Assembly (NCBI GenBank): GCA_028288305.1
Contig: JAQBOA010000016.1
Location: 1-64,000, forward strand
Length of the DNA stretch: 64,000 bases
DNA from: Mucilaginibacter sp.
Lineage (GTDB): Bacteria > Bacteroidota > Bacteroidia > Sphingobacteriales > Sphingobacteriaceae
Direction: 5' to 3'
This document shows positions 26,192 through 34,978 of this stretch, piece after piece (the stretch's first letter is position 1; the number at the start of each line of letters is the position of its first letter). The position numbers and the translations under genes were made by a program. The notes beneath the pieces are model-generated. The model had not been told where the DNA came from and made no database searches. It saw nothing but the letters and a program-made list of their open reading frames with translations.

Positions 26192-26800
26192 TTATACTGC
26201 TTTAGTATACAATTCAGAAACGTGGTTCCAGTTGATCACATTCCAGATAGCTGTTAAATACTCAGGACGACGGTTCTGATATTTAAGATAATATGCATGT
26301 TCCCAAACATCAATACCTAAAACCGGGGTGCCTTTTACTTCGGCAACATCCATTAGCGGATTGTCCTGGTTAGGAGTTGAGCTTATCGCCAATTTTTTAT
26401 CTGGTGTAACAATTAACCATGCCCAGCCTGATCCGAAACGGGTAGCGCCAGCTTCAGACATTTTAGTCTTAAAGTCAGCAAAAGAGCCGAACGTGCTATT
26501 TATTGCATTCGCTAAAGCACCGGACGGTTCACCGCCGCCACCTGGTGAAAGCAACGTCCAAAATAAGCTGTGGTTATAATGGCCGCCGCCATTGTTGCGT
26601 ACAGCCATCGGGAATTTTGAAACATTTTTTAAAATATCTTCAATGCTGCTATCCGCTTCAGGTTTTCCCTCAAGGGCTTTATTTAAGTTGGTAACATAAG
26701 CCTGGTGATGCTTGCCATGGTGTATTTCCATAGTCATTTTATCAATATGCGGTTCCAGTGCGTCGGTAGCGTAAGGTAACGCCGGTAGTGTAAATGCCAT
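26192..26800 (-). CDS. sod: superoxide dismutase (Mn/Fe)
   Basis: Dismutes superoxide. Metal ligands are H27, H77 (HYNHSLFW), D164 and H168 ([15 protein letters not shown]). Q145 in TPNQDNPL fits the manganese or cambialistic type. Other conserved blocks are [11 protein letters not shown] and GSGWAWL. It has 202 residues with no signal peptide, so it is cytoplasmic. It is a single-gene unit with a -7 box 33 bases upstream and a strong terminator downstream. Confidence 0.96.
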   Translation of the reverse strand: MAFTLPALPYATDALEPHIDKMTMEIHHGKHHQAYVTNLNKALEGKPEADSSIEDILKNVSKFPMAVRNNGGGHYNHSLFWTLLSPGGGGEPSGALANAINSTFGSFADFKTKMSEAGATRFGSGWAWLIVTPDKKLAISSTPNQDNPLMDVAEVKGTPVLGIDVWEHAYYLKYQNRRPEYLTAIWNVINWNHVSELYTKAV

Positions 26801-26833
26801 AATTTTAAGTTTTAAAGTTTAATTATTACGTAA

Positions 26834-26841
26834 CAAATATA
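26834..26841 (-). promoter_or_regulatory. -7 box of sod
   Basis: The minus strand reads TATATTTG, a full match to TAnnTTTG, about 33 bases before the sod ATG. No clear -33 element was seen. Confidence 0.45.
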
Positions 26842-26898
26842 AAGTGTTGATTGTGGATTTTGTTCTAAGGAATGTAATGTTTTTGTTCTTAGTTTTTA

Positions 26899-27024
26899 GT
26901 CCACGGTAGATGGTCCATAGTCTATGGTTTTAGAGTTATTTATGTTGCTGATAAAACCATAGTTTTAAAATCAATAATATATCTTTCTTATTCTTCTTAA
27001 GCCTATGGACCATGGACTATGGAC
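26899..27024. repeat. CCATGGACTATGG word inverted repeat
   Basis: The left arm (26899-26932) contains ATGGTCCATAGTCTATGG; the right arm (27001-27024) contains CTATGGACCATGGACTATGG. The 14-mer CATGGACTATGGAC here is also found inside the murF gene at 49272-49285. Confidence 0.8.
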
Positions 27025-27031
27025 TTCTTAC

Positions 27032-27502
27032 TCACTTCCTCTTACTTTTAAAAAATCCCTTCACTAATTGGGCACATTCATTTTCATGTATGCCACCTGT
27101 TATTAAAGTTTTAGGATGTGTTATTTTTTGATTTAAGCGGCCAAAACCAAGCTTTGCATCATAAGCGCCAAAAACAATCCGGCTAAGCTGAAACCAATAA
27201 CAGGCTCCCGCACACATAACACAAGGTTCCAGCGTTACATATAAGGTACAATCCTGGAGGTATTTACCGCCTATGAAATTTGCTGCCGCAGTAAGTGCCT
27301 GCATCTCGGCATGCGCTGAAACATCATTCAGCCGCTCGGTAAGGTTGTGCCCGCGGCCAATTATTTGTCCTTTACAAACTACTACTGCACCTATAGGTAT
27401 CTCATCCTCAGCTAAAGCTAATTTAGCTTCCCTTATCGCCTCGTTCATAAAAAAATCATCAGGCGAGATAGTAGGTTCGTCACTAAAATTAATATACCGC
27501 AT
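27032..27502 (-). CDS. tadA: tRNA adenosine(34) deaminase / nucleoside deaminase
   Basis: Zinc deaminase converting adenosine to inosine at the wobble position of tRNA-Arg. The zinc site is H64-A-E66 and P-C94-VM-C97 (LEPCVMCAGACYW). It has 156 residues. It is translationally coupled to csaA upstream: the csaA stop and the tadA ATG share one base (TAATG). Other nucleoside deaminases such as guanine deaminase have the same core, but the length and the DDFFMNEAIREAKLA start favour TadA. Confidence 0.92.
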   Translation of the reverse strand: MRYINFSDEPTISPDDFFMNEAIREAKLALAEDEIPIGAVVVCKGQIIGRGHNLTERLNDVSAHAEMQALTAAANFIGGKYLQDCTLYVTLEPCVMCAGACYWFQLSRIVFGAYDAKLGFGRLNQKITHPKTLITGGIHENECAQLVKGFFKSKRK

Positions 27503-27837
27503 TATATTAGTTTGCTGCCATTTGGCACTTGTTGTTCAATTGATGCTAAAACTATATCACCCTTATTATCGGCAAAGCCTGTAAGCAAAAACTCCGACTT
27601 AAAGTTCGCTATTTGCTTTGCCGGAAAGTTAATCACTCCTAAAATTTGCCTTCCGATCAATTGCTCTTTTGTATAATGTTTAGTAATCTGTGCGCTTGTC
27701 CATTTAATGCCAAAGGGACCAAAATCAACTTTTACTTTATAGGCAGGCTTACGTGCTTCGGGAAAATCTGCTGCTTCCAATATAGTGCCGGCACGTAATT
27801 CTACTTTCTCAAAATCGTGCCAGGTAATTATTTCCAT
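27502..27837 (-). CDS. csaA: CsaA-like tRNA-binding protein
   Basis: Small OB-fold protein of the CsaA/Trbp111 type, described as tRNA-binding and chaperone-like. It starts [21 protein letters not shown] and has [17 protein letters not shown] and [19 protein letters not shown], the standard family blocks. It has 111 residues. It heads a two-gene operon with tadA. A perfect -7 box TAACTTTG ends four bases before its ATG, which suggests a leaderless or nearly leaderless mRNA. Confidence 0.92.
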   Translation of the reverse strand: MEIITWHDFEKVELRAGTILEAADFPEARKPAYKVKVDFGPFGIKWTSAQITKHYTKEQLIGRQILGVINFPAKQIANFKSEFLLTGFADNKGDIVLASIEQQVPNGSKLI

Positions 27838-27841
27838 TGCG

Positions 27842-27849
27842 CAAAGTTA
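27842..27849 (-). promoter_or_regulatory. -7 box of the csaA-tadA operon
   Basis: The minus strand reads TAACTTTG followed by CGCA and the ATG. A TTG lies 17 bases upstream as a possible -33 element. The same box-N4-ATG spacing is seen at panD and trmD. Confidence 0.55.
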
Positions 27850-28024
27850 TAAACCTCATGTGAATTCAATCCTTTAGAAAACATTTTATTTTATTCGAAA
27901 TAAATCGTTGAATTAATTAAAACCGAACAGCGACTTATTGTAAAATTGTTGTGATAAATGACATTAGTAAAACAATACGTAATTTTTACCTAAAAAATCA
28001 GTTATATGCGGTAAATAAATAAAT

Positions 28025-28486
28025 ATGAAGAAATACTTATCACTACTAAGCTTACTAATTATCGGAATTTCATCTTGCAAAAAATCATCAACATTTGATG
28101 CTGCAGCCCAGGCCGCAACTGACGATGCTTTGATAAAGGCCTACATCACTACCAACAACATCAATGCTACAAAAGATGCTTCAGGGCTTTACTATTCAGT
28201 AATTACCCAGGGAACAGGTGCATATCCAACAGCAAGTTCAACTGTAAGTGTGAACTACAGCGGGACGTTATTGAATGGATCAGTTTTTGCTCCCCTATCG
28301 GCTTTTACTTCTCCCTTAAGCGGCGTTATAACAGGCTGGCAAATTGGCATTCCTCACATTAATACCGGCGGAAGAATACTTCTTATAGTTCCTTCTGGCT
28401 TAGCATATGGGAATAGCTCGCCGGGTGCTTCTATCCCTGCAAACTCAGTATTGGTTTTTACTATTGATCTGCTTAGCTTTAATTAA
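28025..28486 (+). CDS. FKBP-type peptidyl-prolyl isomerase lipoprotein
   Basis: Envelope folding catalyst that isomerises X-Pro bonds. A lipoprotein signal with a GISSC lipobox gives Cys18 followed by KKSS. The FKBP domain (about 55-153) has GLYYSVITQGTG, VSVNYSGTLLNGSVF and LLIVPSGLAYG, with the usual C-terminal VLVFTIDLLSF strand. It has 153 residues, one domain. It is transcribed alone, divergently from csaA. Confidence 0.93.
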   Translation: MKKYLSLLSLLIIGISSCKKSSTFDAAAQAATDDALIKAYITTNNINATKDASGLYYSVITQGTGAYPTASSTVSVNYSGTLLNGSVFAPLSAFTSPLSGVITGWQIGIPHINTGGRILLIVPSGLAYGNSSPGASIPANSVLVFTIDLLSFN

Positions 28487-28669
28487 TAACCTCATCAGTT
28501 TATAAATAAGCTATTTATTGAAAATGAAGGTTTATAGACCGTGATTTATTTTTTATATTCGAACAAAATACCATTCTGTTAAATCATTATGTTATCCTTA
28601 ATTATTAAAACATTTTTATATAATTTAACTTTAAAGCCTGAGATAGCGACTAATCAATAATATATAAAT

Positions 28670-29215
28670 ATGATAAAAAGAATCCTGTTTATTTCAACTT
28701 TTAGCTTAGTTGCAACAATCTTATCAATACAAACCTGTTACTCAAAAGAAACTGTTGGATATAACAATTCCTTTCAAATAGATAACCGTTTCAAGTTGCT
28801 AACGGATACGGTGCCACCTGCTGAAGTTATGGATGTTATTAAAAAGGTTATATTTTCACTCAATACTTTTAACATAGAGTCTGTAGCGAATTTATATACA
28901 CCCAATGCTGTAATTGCTGATGATGAGCCCCCTTATTCGTGGAACGGCCCCACTGCAGGTATACAATGGATAAATGCTGTCGAGAAAGTTTGTAAAGAAA
29001 ATGATTTAACAAAACTTAAAGGGACAATAGAGGCGATTAATGTTTGTCAGCACACGTCTGATAATATTTATATTGTGGTGCCGGTTAGTTATGAGGGTAA
29101 GTTACCAGGAAGATCGCAATTTTTAGCAGAGGGCGCCTTTACTTTTGTATTGAGAATGGAAAATGGAAAATGGCTGATTAAGAACCAGACATGGATTCCC
29201 AAAAAGGGGATGTAA
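28670..29215 (+). CDS. secreted SnoaL/NTF2-like protein
   Basis: Signal peptide (about 1-25, ending TCYS) followed by an NTF2/SnoaL-like domain of about 125 residues: VMDVIKKVIFSLNTFNIESVANLYTPNAVIADDEPPYSWNG is the first helix and pocket (positions about 55-95), and FTFVLRMENGKWLIKNQTW the last strands. This resembles the SgcJ/EcaC and DUF4440 groups. It has 181 residues. Members range from enzymes to ligand-binding proteins, so the function is open. It ends before a strong hairpin. Confidence 0.75.
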   Translation: MIKRILFISTFSLVATILSIQTCYSKETVGYNNSFQIDNRFKLLTDTVPPAEVMDVIKKVIFSLNTFNIESVANLYTPNAVIADDEPPYSWNGPTAGIQWINAVEKVCKENDLTKLKGTIEAINVCQHTSDNIYIVVPVSYEGKLPGRSQFLAEGAFTFVLRMENGKWLIKNQTWIPKKGM

Positions 29216-29237
29216 TAGATGTAATAATAAAGAAGTT

Positions 29238-29272
29238 AAGACTTACGAAGTTTTTGAAACTTCGTAAGTCTT
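29238..29272. terminator. AAGACTTACGAAGTTT hairpin between convergent genes
   Basis: A 16-bp perfect stem (29238-29253 with 29257-29272) and a TTG loop, with T-rich sequence after it. The same stem recurs after pfkA with the reverse-complement loop, so it is a dispersed repeat working as a bidirectional terminator. Confidence 0.75.
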
Positions 29273-29277
29273 TAAAA

Positions 29278-30348
29278 TCAAAACAAAGTCGTTTGCCTCC
29301 CCCCTTTTGGCACGAACAAATCATAGTTAAAGGGGGGCATTTCTCTGTCTGCAAGAAACCTATTACAGCCCATTTTAAATAACTGGTGAATAGATTCGGC
29401 AACCTGCCCCTCACCGCTCATACGGCGGCCAAAATCGCTGTCATTCAGTTTTCCATCATGACATGAACGTATCATATTTAACACTTTTTCGGCCCTGTCG
29501 GGGAAAGCTTTGTTGATCCAGTCAGTAAAGATTTCCGCAATACTGCCATTTAAACGAACAATAGTAAAGCCTGCTGATAAAGCGCCCCGGTCTGCAGCAG
29601 CTTTAATTATGTTAGGGACTTCGTTGCTGTTTAACCCAGGAATGATGGGCGCGGCCATTACCCTTACCGGGACACCTTTTTCTGACAACTTTTGAATAAC
29701 TGCCAGCCTGCCTGTTGCGGTTACGGTACGTGGCTCCAGCTTTTGCCTTAGCTGCTCATTAAGAGAAGTGATGGATACGTTTACATGTATTAGTGACATA
29801 GCAGCTAATTCCGTTATAATATCCAGGTCGCGCAGAATTACGTTATTTTTTGTAATTATGCTTACCGGATTTTTGTATTGCAGGAATAGCTGTAAAAGTG
29901 AGCGTGTTATTTTTAATCTGCGTTCTATAGGCTGGTAACAATCTGTATTGCCCGAAAGCATGATACATACCGGAGTATAATGTTTTTTATTGAAATATTG
30001 CTCCAGCAGTTCAGGGGCATTTCTTTTTACAATTATTTTTCGTTCAAAATCAAGCCCGGCGCTAAAACCATAATATTCATGTGTGTTACGGGCATAACAA
30101 TAAATGCAGCCGTGTTCGCAACCCTGGTAGGGGTTTATAGAATACATATGGCTTAAATCGGGACTGTGTGACTCGCTTACAATTTTTTTAGGATTTTCTT
30201 CAAAAAGCTGAGTAGCCTTATTTTCAAGCAAAGGTTCGTCCAGCCCTTCAATATGTTCTAAAACATATTTGTTTTTTAAAAATTTGTTATGGGTGTTTAC
30301 CTGTGCCCCGCGCCCCTTAAAAAAATCGGGATTATCCTCATGTGCCAT
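29278..30348 (-). CDS. PA0069-family radical SAM protein
   Basis: Radical SAM enzyme with its 4Fe-4S cluster ligands in YQGCEHGCIYCYARN (CX3CX2C) at about residues 75-89. The family is called PA0069 or Rv2578c-like and is related to spore photoproduct lyase. HEYYGFSAGLDFERKI and IMLSGNTDCYQP follow, and the core ends near DWINKAFPDRAEKVL. It has 356 residues. The substrate of the family is unknown. It ends six bases from a bidirectional hairpin and has an independent promoter region. Confidence 0.9.
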   Translation of the reverse strand: MAHEDNPDFFKGRGAQVNTHNKFLKNKYVLEHIEGLDEPLLENKATQLFEENPKKIVSESHSPDLSHMYSINPYQGCEHGCIYCYARNTHEYYGFSAGLDFERKIIVKRNAPELLEQYFNKKHYTPVCIMLSGNTDCYQPIERRLKITRSLLQLFLQYKNPVSIITKNNVILRDLDIITELAAMSLIHVNVSITSLNEQLRQKLEPRTVTATGRLAVIQKLSEKGVPVRVMAAPIIPGLNSNEVPNIIKAAADRGALSAGFTIVRLNGSIAEIFTDWINKAFPDRAEKVLNMIRSCHDGKLNDSDFGRRMSGEGQVAESIHQLFKMGCNRFLADREMPPFNYDLFVPKGGRQTTLF

Positions 30349-30378
30349 AACAACAAATTTGCTAAATATTTTAGCAAA

Positions 30379-31014
30379 TTACAAATCTATCAGCTTATTT
30401 TTTAATGCATAAAGTACCAGGCCAACCCGGCTTTTTATTTGCAATTTTTCAAAAAGCTGGTCACGATAACCATCAACAGTGCGTACGCTTATACACATTT
30501 GTTCGGCAATTTCCTTGTATGTAAGCTCAGTACCTGCTAATTTTAAAAATTCAATCTCACGAATATTTAACGTAACCTCTTGGGCATGCTGATTAAAGTT
30601 GTTTATTAAAAGCCTGGTAACAAATTCAGGATAATAGACTTCGCCTTGTGATACCCTGTTTAAAGCCTGTTCAAACTCAAATGGTTCGGCATCTTTAAGC
30701 AGATAGCCCTTCACCCCCATTCTTATCATGCTTAACACCTGTTCCGCATCATTAATCATTGATAAAACTATGATGTTAATTTCAGGATGATGTTCTATTA
30801 GCCATTTAGCGGTAGATGTACCATCCATAACCGGCATATTCATATCCAGCAAAATGATATCCGGTTTGAGTCTGGGATTAATTTTATGAATCAATTCTTC
30901 ACCGTTTCCCGCTTCAAAGATTACACTGTAGCCTTCAAAATTATTGATCAGTAAAGCAATGCCGCTTCTAAAAAGGCGGTGATCATCAACTAAAGCGATC
31001 CGGATGGCTTCCAT
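30379..31014 (-). CDS. NarL/FixJ-family response regulator
   Basis: Receiver domain (1-120) with acidic pair D10-D11, phospho-acceptor D57 (LLDMNMPVMDG) and K107 (YLLKDAE), followed by a LuxR-type helix-turn-helix (about 145-205: LNIREIEFLKLAGTELTYKE, RTVDGYRDQLFEKL). It has 211 residues. The start overlaps the end of the kinase gene by 29 bases, so both are translated together. It is the output of the three-gene sensor operon, and its targets are unknown. Confidence 0.95.
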   Translation of the reverse strand: MEAIRIALVDDHRLFRSGIALLINNFEGYSVIFEAGNGEELIHKINPRLKPDIILLDMNMPVMDGTSTAKWLIEHHPEINIIVLSMINDAEQVLSMIRMGVKGYLLKDAEPFEFEQALNRVSQGEVYYPEFVTRLLINNFNQHAQEVTLNIREIEFLKLAGTELTYKEIAEQMCISVRTVDGYRDQLFEKLQIKSRVGLVLYALKNKLIDL

Positions 31015-31819
31015 CTGTGTATAATCTTACTTTTAAAGGATTTAAGGCCACTTTTATACAACAGCCTTCGCCTGGTGAACTCTCTATAGCTGCAACAGCA
31101 CCAATTAAGGCTGCACGGTTTTTTATGTTTCTTAAGCCTAATCCATCTTGTTTTAAGTATGAATTAACTAAAAAACCAATGCCGTTATCTTCGAGGGTTA
31201 AATTAAACAATTCAAAATGATATTGCAAGCTGATTTTTAAATCTTTAGCTTTCGAATATTTAAGCGTATTGTTCAATGCTTCCTGGAAAATGCGAAAGAG
31301 CACCAGCTCACATTGTTCGCCCAAAGAATAAATTTCGCCTTCAATTGATAATGATGCATTGATCAAGCCGCTGTTATTGAGCCTTTCAACTTCCATTTCA
31401 ATTGTTTTTACTAAACCAAGTAAGGAAATATGTTCAAAACTTAAACTTTTTGACAGATTACGGAGATCATTGATTGACTGGGAAACAAGCTCGCGGCTTT
31501 CATTTATCTTCTTTTTATTTATTTCGGTTACATTACTAATCATACCCAGGTTTAATTTTACAAAAGAAAGTACCTGGGTAATATTATCATGAATTTCACT
31601 GCTGATATGAGTAAGGGTTTGCTCCTGTATCTCGATTTGGGTTTTAAGAAGCTCCTGTTGAAATGCTGATTGCAGCTGTTCTTGTTCCTGCTTATTTTTT
31701 AATTGTTTATTCCGGTATAAAACAACAAAATAAGTAATAAAGCCGGTAATGCCGACAAAGAAAGTTACAGTTAATAATACTAATATGCGTAAACTTTCAT
31801 CAGGCATAAGACTCCTCAT
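30986..31819 (-). CDS. HisKA_3 sensor histidine kinase
   Basis: NarX-like kinase with one N-terminal transmembrane helix (about 11-35), a short coiled coil, the H-box SSEIHDNITQVLSF with H77, and an HATPase domain with N-box EALNNTLKYSKA, EDNGIGF and GLGLRNIKNRAALIG. It has 277 residues and no periplasmic sensor domain, so the input probably comes from the membrane protein encoded immediately upstream, whose stop it overlaps. The start may be ATG 31819 or 31807. Confidence 0.93.
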   Translation of the reverse strand: MRSLMPDESLRILVLLTVTFFVGITGFITYFVVLYRNKQLKNKQEQEQLQSAFQQELLKTQIEIQEQTLTHISSEIHDNITQVLSFVKLNLGMISNVTEINKKKINESRELVSQSINDLRNLSKSLSFEHISLLGLVKTIEMEVERLNNSGLINASLSIEGEIYSLGEQCELVLFRIFQEALNNTLKYSKAKDLKISLQYHFELFNLTLEDNGIGFLVNSYLKQDGLGLRNIKNRAALIGAVAAIESSPGEGCCIKVALNPLKVRLYTDGSHPDRFS

Positions 31820-32441
31820 ATTTTTTTTTGTCGGTTATCAATGCTATACCTAATAATATATGAAAAACGCTAATGATAAAGAACCAAAAATAGAGTATAA
31901 AAAGATCATAAATGTGATGCTCGCCCAAATAATTGGTAAGTCCAAGAAAAAAAAACATTATAGTTGCGTAAAACAACATTGCCGTATTGTACCAAAAGAC
32001 ACTCTGCTTAATAATATTTATTTTTACCGGGTACATTAACATTTCATTAAATAGCAGCAACGAAAATACGGCAAATAATATTTGTGTTGGTAAATAAATG
32101 TTTGTTGGAAATATTTTATAAAAAGGCTGCAAAAACAATGCATTAATTACAAAGAAAACTAAAACTATAATCATTGAGATAATGATTGCTATTTTTATTT
32201 TTTTGTTTTTAAATAAATAATAATAAATTAATGAGTAAAATAAATAGCCGGTTATGCTTTCAATATGTAATACAAGTGCATTGTTTTTATACCTATAAAT
32301 AAAAATTTGAGATAATATACTGCACAGAAGCACTACTAAAACTGACCATGTTAATATTTTAAAAGGTTTGTTTAGCCCCTTATAACGAATAAGGCCGATA
32401 ACTAATATTATTAAAAGTAAGATGGAATAATAAATAGCCAT
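31800..32441 (-). CDS. multi-pass membrane protein, probable sensor input
   Basis: No named family recognised. Its 213 residues form about six or seven hydrophobic helices (roughly 4-20, 30-50, 62-76, 82-104, 116-135, 147-168, 178-200) with short basic loops, like a compact 7TM sensor. It is the first gene of an operon with the histidine kinase and response regulator, overlapping the kinase start by up to 20 bases. The likely role is to sense a membrane or small-molecule signal for a kinase that lacks its own input domain. That is inferred from context. Confidence 0.65.
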   Translation of the reverse strand: MAIYYSILLLIILVIGLIRYKGLNKPFKILTWSVLVVLLCSILSQIFIYRYKNNALVLHIESITGYLFYSLIYYYLFKNKKIKIAIIISMIIVLVFFVINALFLQPFYKIFPTNIYLPTQILFAVFSLLLFNEMLMYPVKINIIKQSVFWYNTAMLFYATIMFFFLGLTNYLGEHHIYDLFILYFWFFIISVFHILLGIALITDKKKYEESYA

Positions 32442-32608
32442 GTTTGTAAGTGAATATACTATAGAATAGGTTTGAATTGCTAACTTGTCTTTAAATATTG
32501 CATTAAAAACGATATTTTATTATTTTGATCAAAAGATAACGAATTATAAATCATGGTATATTAATTTAAATACCATTTCTTCTAAATTGTAACTTTACGG
32601 CGCGCTAA

Positions 32609-32962
32609 TTAAGTTAATTTACTACAGAAGGGCGGACATGGCGGAGAGTTATCAAAAATGGCTCCAGTATTTACATATTGTGTTGTTGCATTTGGTTCTG
32701 TATTAGGTTCCGCACCGGCGTAAAGCACTGTAAAGTGATTGTCAGGCGACCCTTTAGAATCCGGATGTTTAGCTAAATGTAAACTTACACCTACAGTATT
32801 AGGATTGCTAAGGATAGATTCTAAACTTTGCCTGTCCAGAAAAAAACCATTCAGGTGATGTCCCTCATGTGTTTTGATTGCAGGCCCTCCCGGGGCGGAA
32901 TTTTGTTGCTGATACTCCTTGATTAAGCTCTTTGCTGATTCAGGATCAATAGTTGAAGCCAT
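32609..32962 (-). CDS. small protein with PPCPPFC tail
   Basis: Unrecognised 117-residue protein without a signal peptide. It has a helical start (DPESAKSLIKEYQQQN), a central part GFFLDRQSLESILSNPNTVGVSLHLAKHPD and a C-terminal PPCPPFCS with two cysteines. The middle resembles a small alpha/beta unit. It is a single gene, divergent from the phosphoesterase, with a nested palindrome (33044-33078) in the shared promoter gap that may control it. The CPPFC tail could bind metal or be modified; neither is shown. Confidence 0.6.
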   Translation of the reverse strand: MASTIDPESAKSLIKEYQQQNSAPGGPAIKTHEGHHLNGFFLDRQSLESILSNPNTVGVSLHLAKHPDSKGSPDNHFTVLYAGAEPNTEPNATTQYVNTGAIFDNSPPCPPFCSKLT

Positions 32963-33043
32963 AGTTTTAATTAGGGTTTTGAAGTTTTCAATTAGAGTTT
33001 ATTAATAATTATCCAATTATACATAATAGGTTGCAGAAGTTAT

Positions 33044-33078
33044 ACCGTGTTTTCACGGTATTTTAACCGTGAAAACAC
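33044..33078. promoter_or_regulatory. nested palindrome ACCGTGTTTTCACGGT
   Basis: GTGTTTTCACGGT (33047-33059) and its exact reverse complement ACCGTGAAAACAC (33066-33078) flank a 6-base spacer. The left half is itself a dyad, ACCGTG-TTTT-CACGGT (33044-33059). It is centred in the divergent gap between the small CPPFC gene and the phosphoesterase gene, the position of an operator. Confidence 0.55.
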
Positions 33079-33107
33079 AATTTATACTTGGATATGTTTA
33101 ACCCCAT

Positions 33108-34199
33108 ATGCGTCAATTTCTTCAAAACCTTTTAAATAAACCAGTTGCAAAACTGGCTGGCAAAATTTCATCAAGGCCCGATAAAAAAAGAATTGATAAA
33201 GCGTTAAGTGAATTATACAAGCAAATAAAGATAAATCCCGGCAAAAAGGGATTGGATATATCTTTCGAATGCTATAAAGATAAATTTATAATATTGTCTG
33301 ATCAGCATAAAGGGGCCAGGAATGGCGCGGATATTTTTTCACTTGCCGAAAAAAATTACCTGTCGGCATTGGAATACTATTACAGTGGAGGCTTTTTTTA
33401 TATCAACCTGGGAGACAGTGAGGAACTTTGGGAAAATCTTTTGATTACAGTAAAGCGGCATAATAGGGTTACCTTTAATATGGAAAAAAAGTTTCTGGAG
33501 CGTGCCGGATTTATAAAAATATTTGGCAACCACGATCTTTATTGGGATAATGCTCCGCTTGCGTCTATTAACCTGCAAAAAATATACGGCCAAAAAATAA
33601 ATATTTACGAAGGCCTGGTACTTAAAGCAAATACAGGTAAAAAATATTTGGAAATTTTTATGACCCATGGCCACCAGGGTGATTTGCAAAGCGATGGAAA
33701 CTGGTTCAGCAAATGGTTTGTATCCAATATATGGGCTCCTTTCCAGGCCTATTTAAGAATAAACCCAAATACTCCTGCAAATAATAATGAGTTAAAAACC
33801 ATTCATAACCGTATGATGTATCAATGGAGCTCAAAGCGTAAAAACATGCTGCTTATTACCGGGCATACCCATCAACCTGTATTCAAATCGGTAACGCATC
33901 TTGAAAAATTGTTTCAGGAGCTTGATATTTCAAAAAAGAATAAGGACAAAAAGGCTATAATTGATTTGCAAAAACAAATATCAAACCGTCAAAATAAAGG
34001 AGACAGAATTCCTGATTTTTCCGGCTATCTCGACACTTATTTTAATAGCGGCTGCTGCTGTTTTAATGATGGGGATATAACTGGGATTGAGTTAACAGAT
34101 GGATGTATAAGGTTGGTTAAATGGCAATATACAAATCATAAAGAAAGTGAAAGGCTTGTTTTGGAAGAATGTAAACTGGATGATTTGAAGATTGGTTGA
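33108..34199 (+). CDS. calcineurin-like metallophosphoesterase
   Basis: Metallophosphoesterase with the two-metal site motifs in order: ILSDQHKG (D..H), NLGDSEELW (GD), FGNHDLYWD (GNHD), MTHGHQGD and ITGHTHQPVF (GHTH). It has 363 residues and no signal peptide. An insertion before the last block contains a charged coiled segment (KKNKDKKAIIDLQKQI). The substrate could be a nucleotide, a phosphoprotein or a lipid such as UDP-diacylglucosamine; the length and insert fit none of these exactly. It converges on lutC with a 16-bp gap. Confidence 0.85.
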   Translation: MRQFLQNLLNKPVAKLAGKISSRPDKKRIDKALSELYKQIKINPGKKGLDISFECYKDKFIILSDQHKGARNGADIFSLAEKNYLSALEYYYSGGFFYINLGDSEELWENLLITVKRHNRVTFNMEKKFLERAGFIKIFGNHDLYWDNAPLASINLQKIYGQKINIYEGLVLKANTGKKYLEIFMTHGHQGDLQSDGNWFSKWFVSNIWAPFQAYLRINPNTPANNNELKTIHNRMMYQWSSKRKNMLLITGHTHQPVFKSVTHLEKLFQELDISKKNKDKKAIIDLQKQISNRQNKGDRIPDFSGYLDTYFNSGCCCFNDGDITGIELTDGCIRLVKWQYTNHKESERLVLEECKLDDLKIG

Positions 34200-34215
34200 T
34201 TTTAACTCAGGCTAA

Positions 34216-34854
34216 TTATCCGTCAAGCATGAATACAAATAATTCTTTGGGACCGTGTGCGCCTAAAACGAGTGTCTTTTCTATATCTGCAGTCCGGCTT
34301 GGCCCGGTAACATTGCTGATCATCGACGGTAAGTTATTCTCGTATTTATTTTTTATCAGCTTAAAGCCGTCTTTTAAATCAAGGACTAATTGTGAAGTAT
34401 AAGCCAACACAAGATGTACCGGTGGATAAATGCTTAAACGGCGACCGGCCATATTAGCATTTGACAATAGAATACTTCCGTTGCGTGCAATTAATGCTTC
34501 GCAAAGGGTAAAGCCCACATCGGCTTGCTCAAAATCTCTATCTGTTTCAAAAAAAGGATAATCAAACTTCCTTAATACATCTTGCAAAGCAGTTTCCCAG
34601 CAGTATATTTTATGCCATTTGCGCTCTTCAGCAAGTTCAAGTAAATTTTCAATAAATTGTACTTCATCTTCACAAAAAACAAACTGCCCGGATATCGAAG
34701 CAAATTGTTCGGCAAAAAGCACTTCGGGCAGCTCATCGTTTGGTCCGTAATGCGGTAAATCCTCCAGGTTAGGATAAGGATTATCCCTTTTTTCAAGAAG
34801 CGCTTTCCGGATCTTTTTAAACAGCTTTTCTTTTGATGTGGTAATATTCTTCAT
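34216..34854 (-). CDS. lutC: LutC/YkgG-type LUD domain protein
   Basis: LUD-domain protein (DUF162) of the LutC group, a partner of LutB in lactate oxidation. Its 212 residues show AERKWHKIYCWETAL, VGFTLCEALIARNGSILLSN and VTGPSRTADIEKTLVLGAHGP, the family blocks. It has no cysteine clusters. It lies downstream of ftsH on the same strand, separated by a word repeat, and 10 kb from lutB, so the usual lut operon is split. Gene symbol by homology only. Confidence 0.85.
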   Translation of the reverse strand: MKNITTSKEKLFKKIRKALLEKRDNPYPNLEDLPHYGPNDELPEVLFAEQFASISGQFVFCEDEVQFIENLLELAEERKWHKIYCWETALQDVLRKFDYPFFETDRDFEQADVGFTLCEALIARNGSILLSNANMAGRRLSIYPPVHLVLAYTSQLVLDLKDGFKLIKNKYENNLPSMISNVTGPSRTADIEKTLVLGAHGPKELFVFMLDG

Positions 34855-34856
34855 AA

Positions 34857-34978
34857 TAAGTCCTAAAGTCTTAAGTGAAAAGTCGTAAGTCCTTTGCTTC
34901 TTTAAAGGACTTACGACTAATATTGGTTTTACTTATTTCTTTTTTCCTGGAACTTAAGATTTCTGGCTTAAGACTTAT
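34857..34978. repeat. AAGTCTTAAG / CGTAAGTCC word inverted repeat
   Basis: Contains AAGTCTTAAGTGAAAAGTCG and TAAGTCCTTTG facing AAAGGACTTACGACT, then CTTAAGACTT. It overlaps the last codons (DKS) and the stop of ftsH, and may end ftsH transcription before lutC. Confidence 0.7.
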
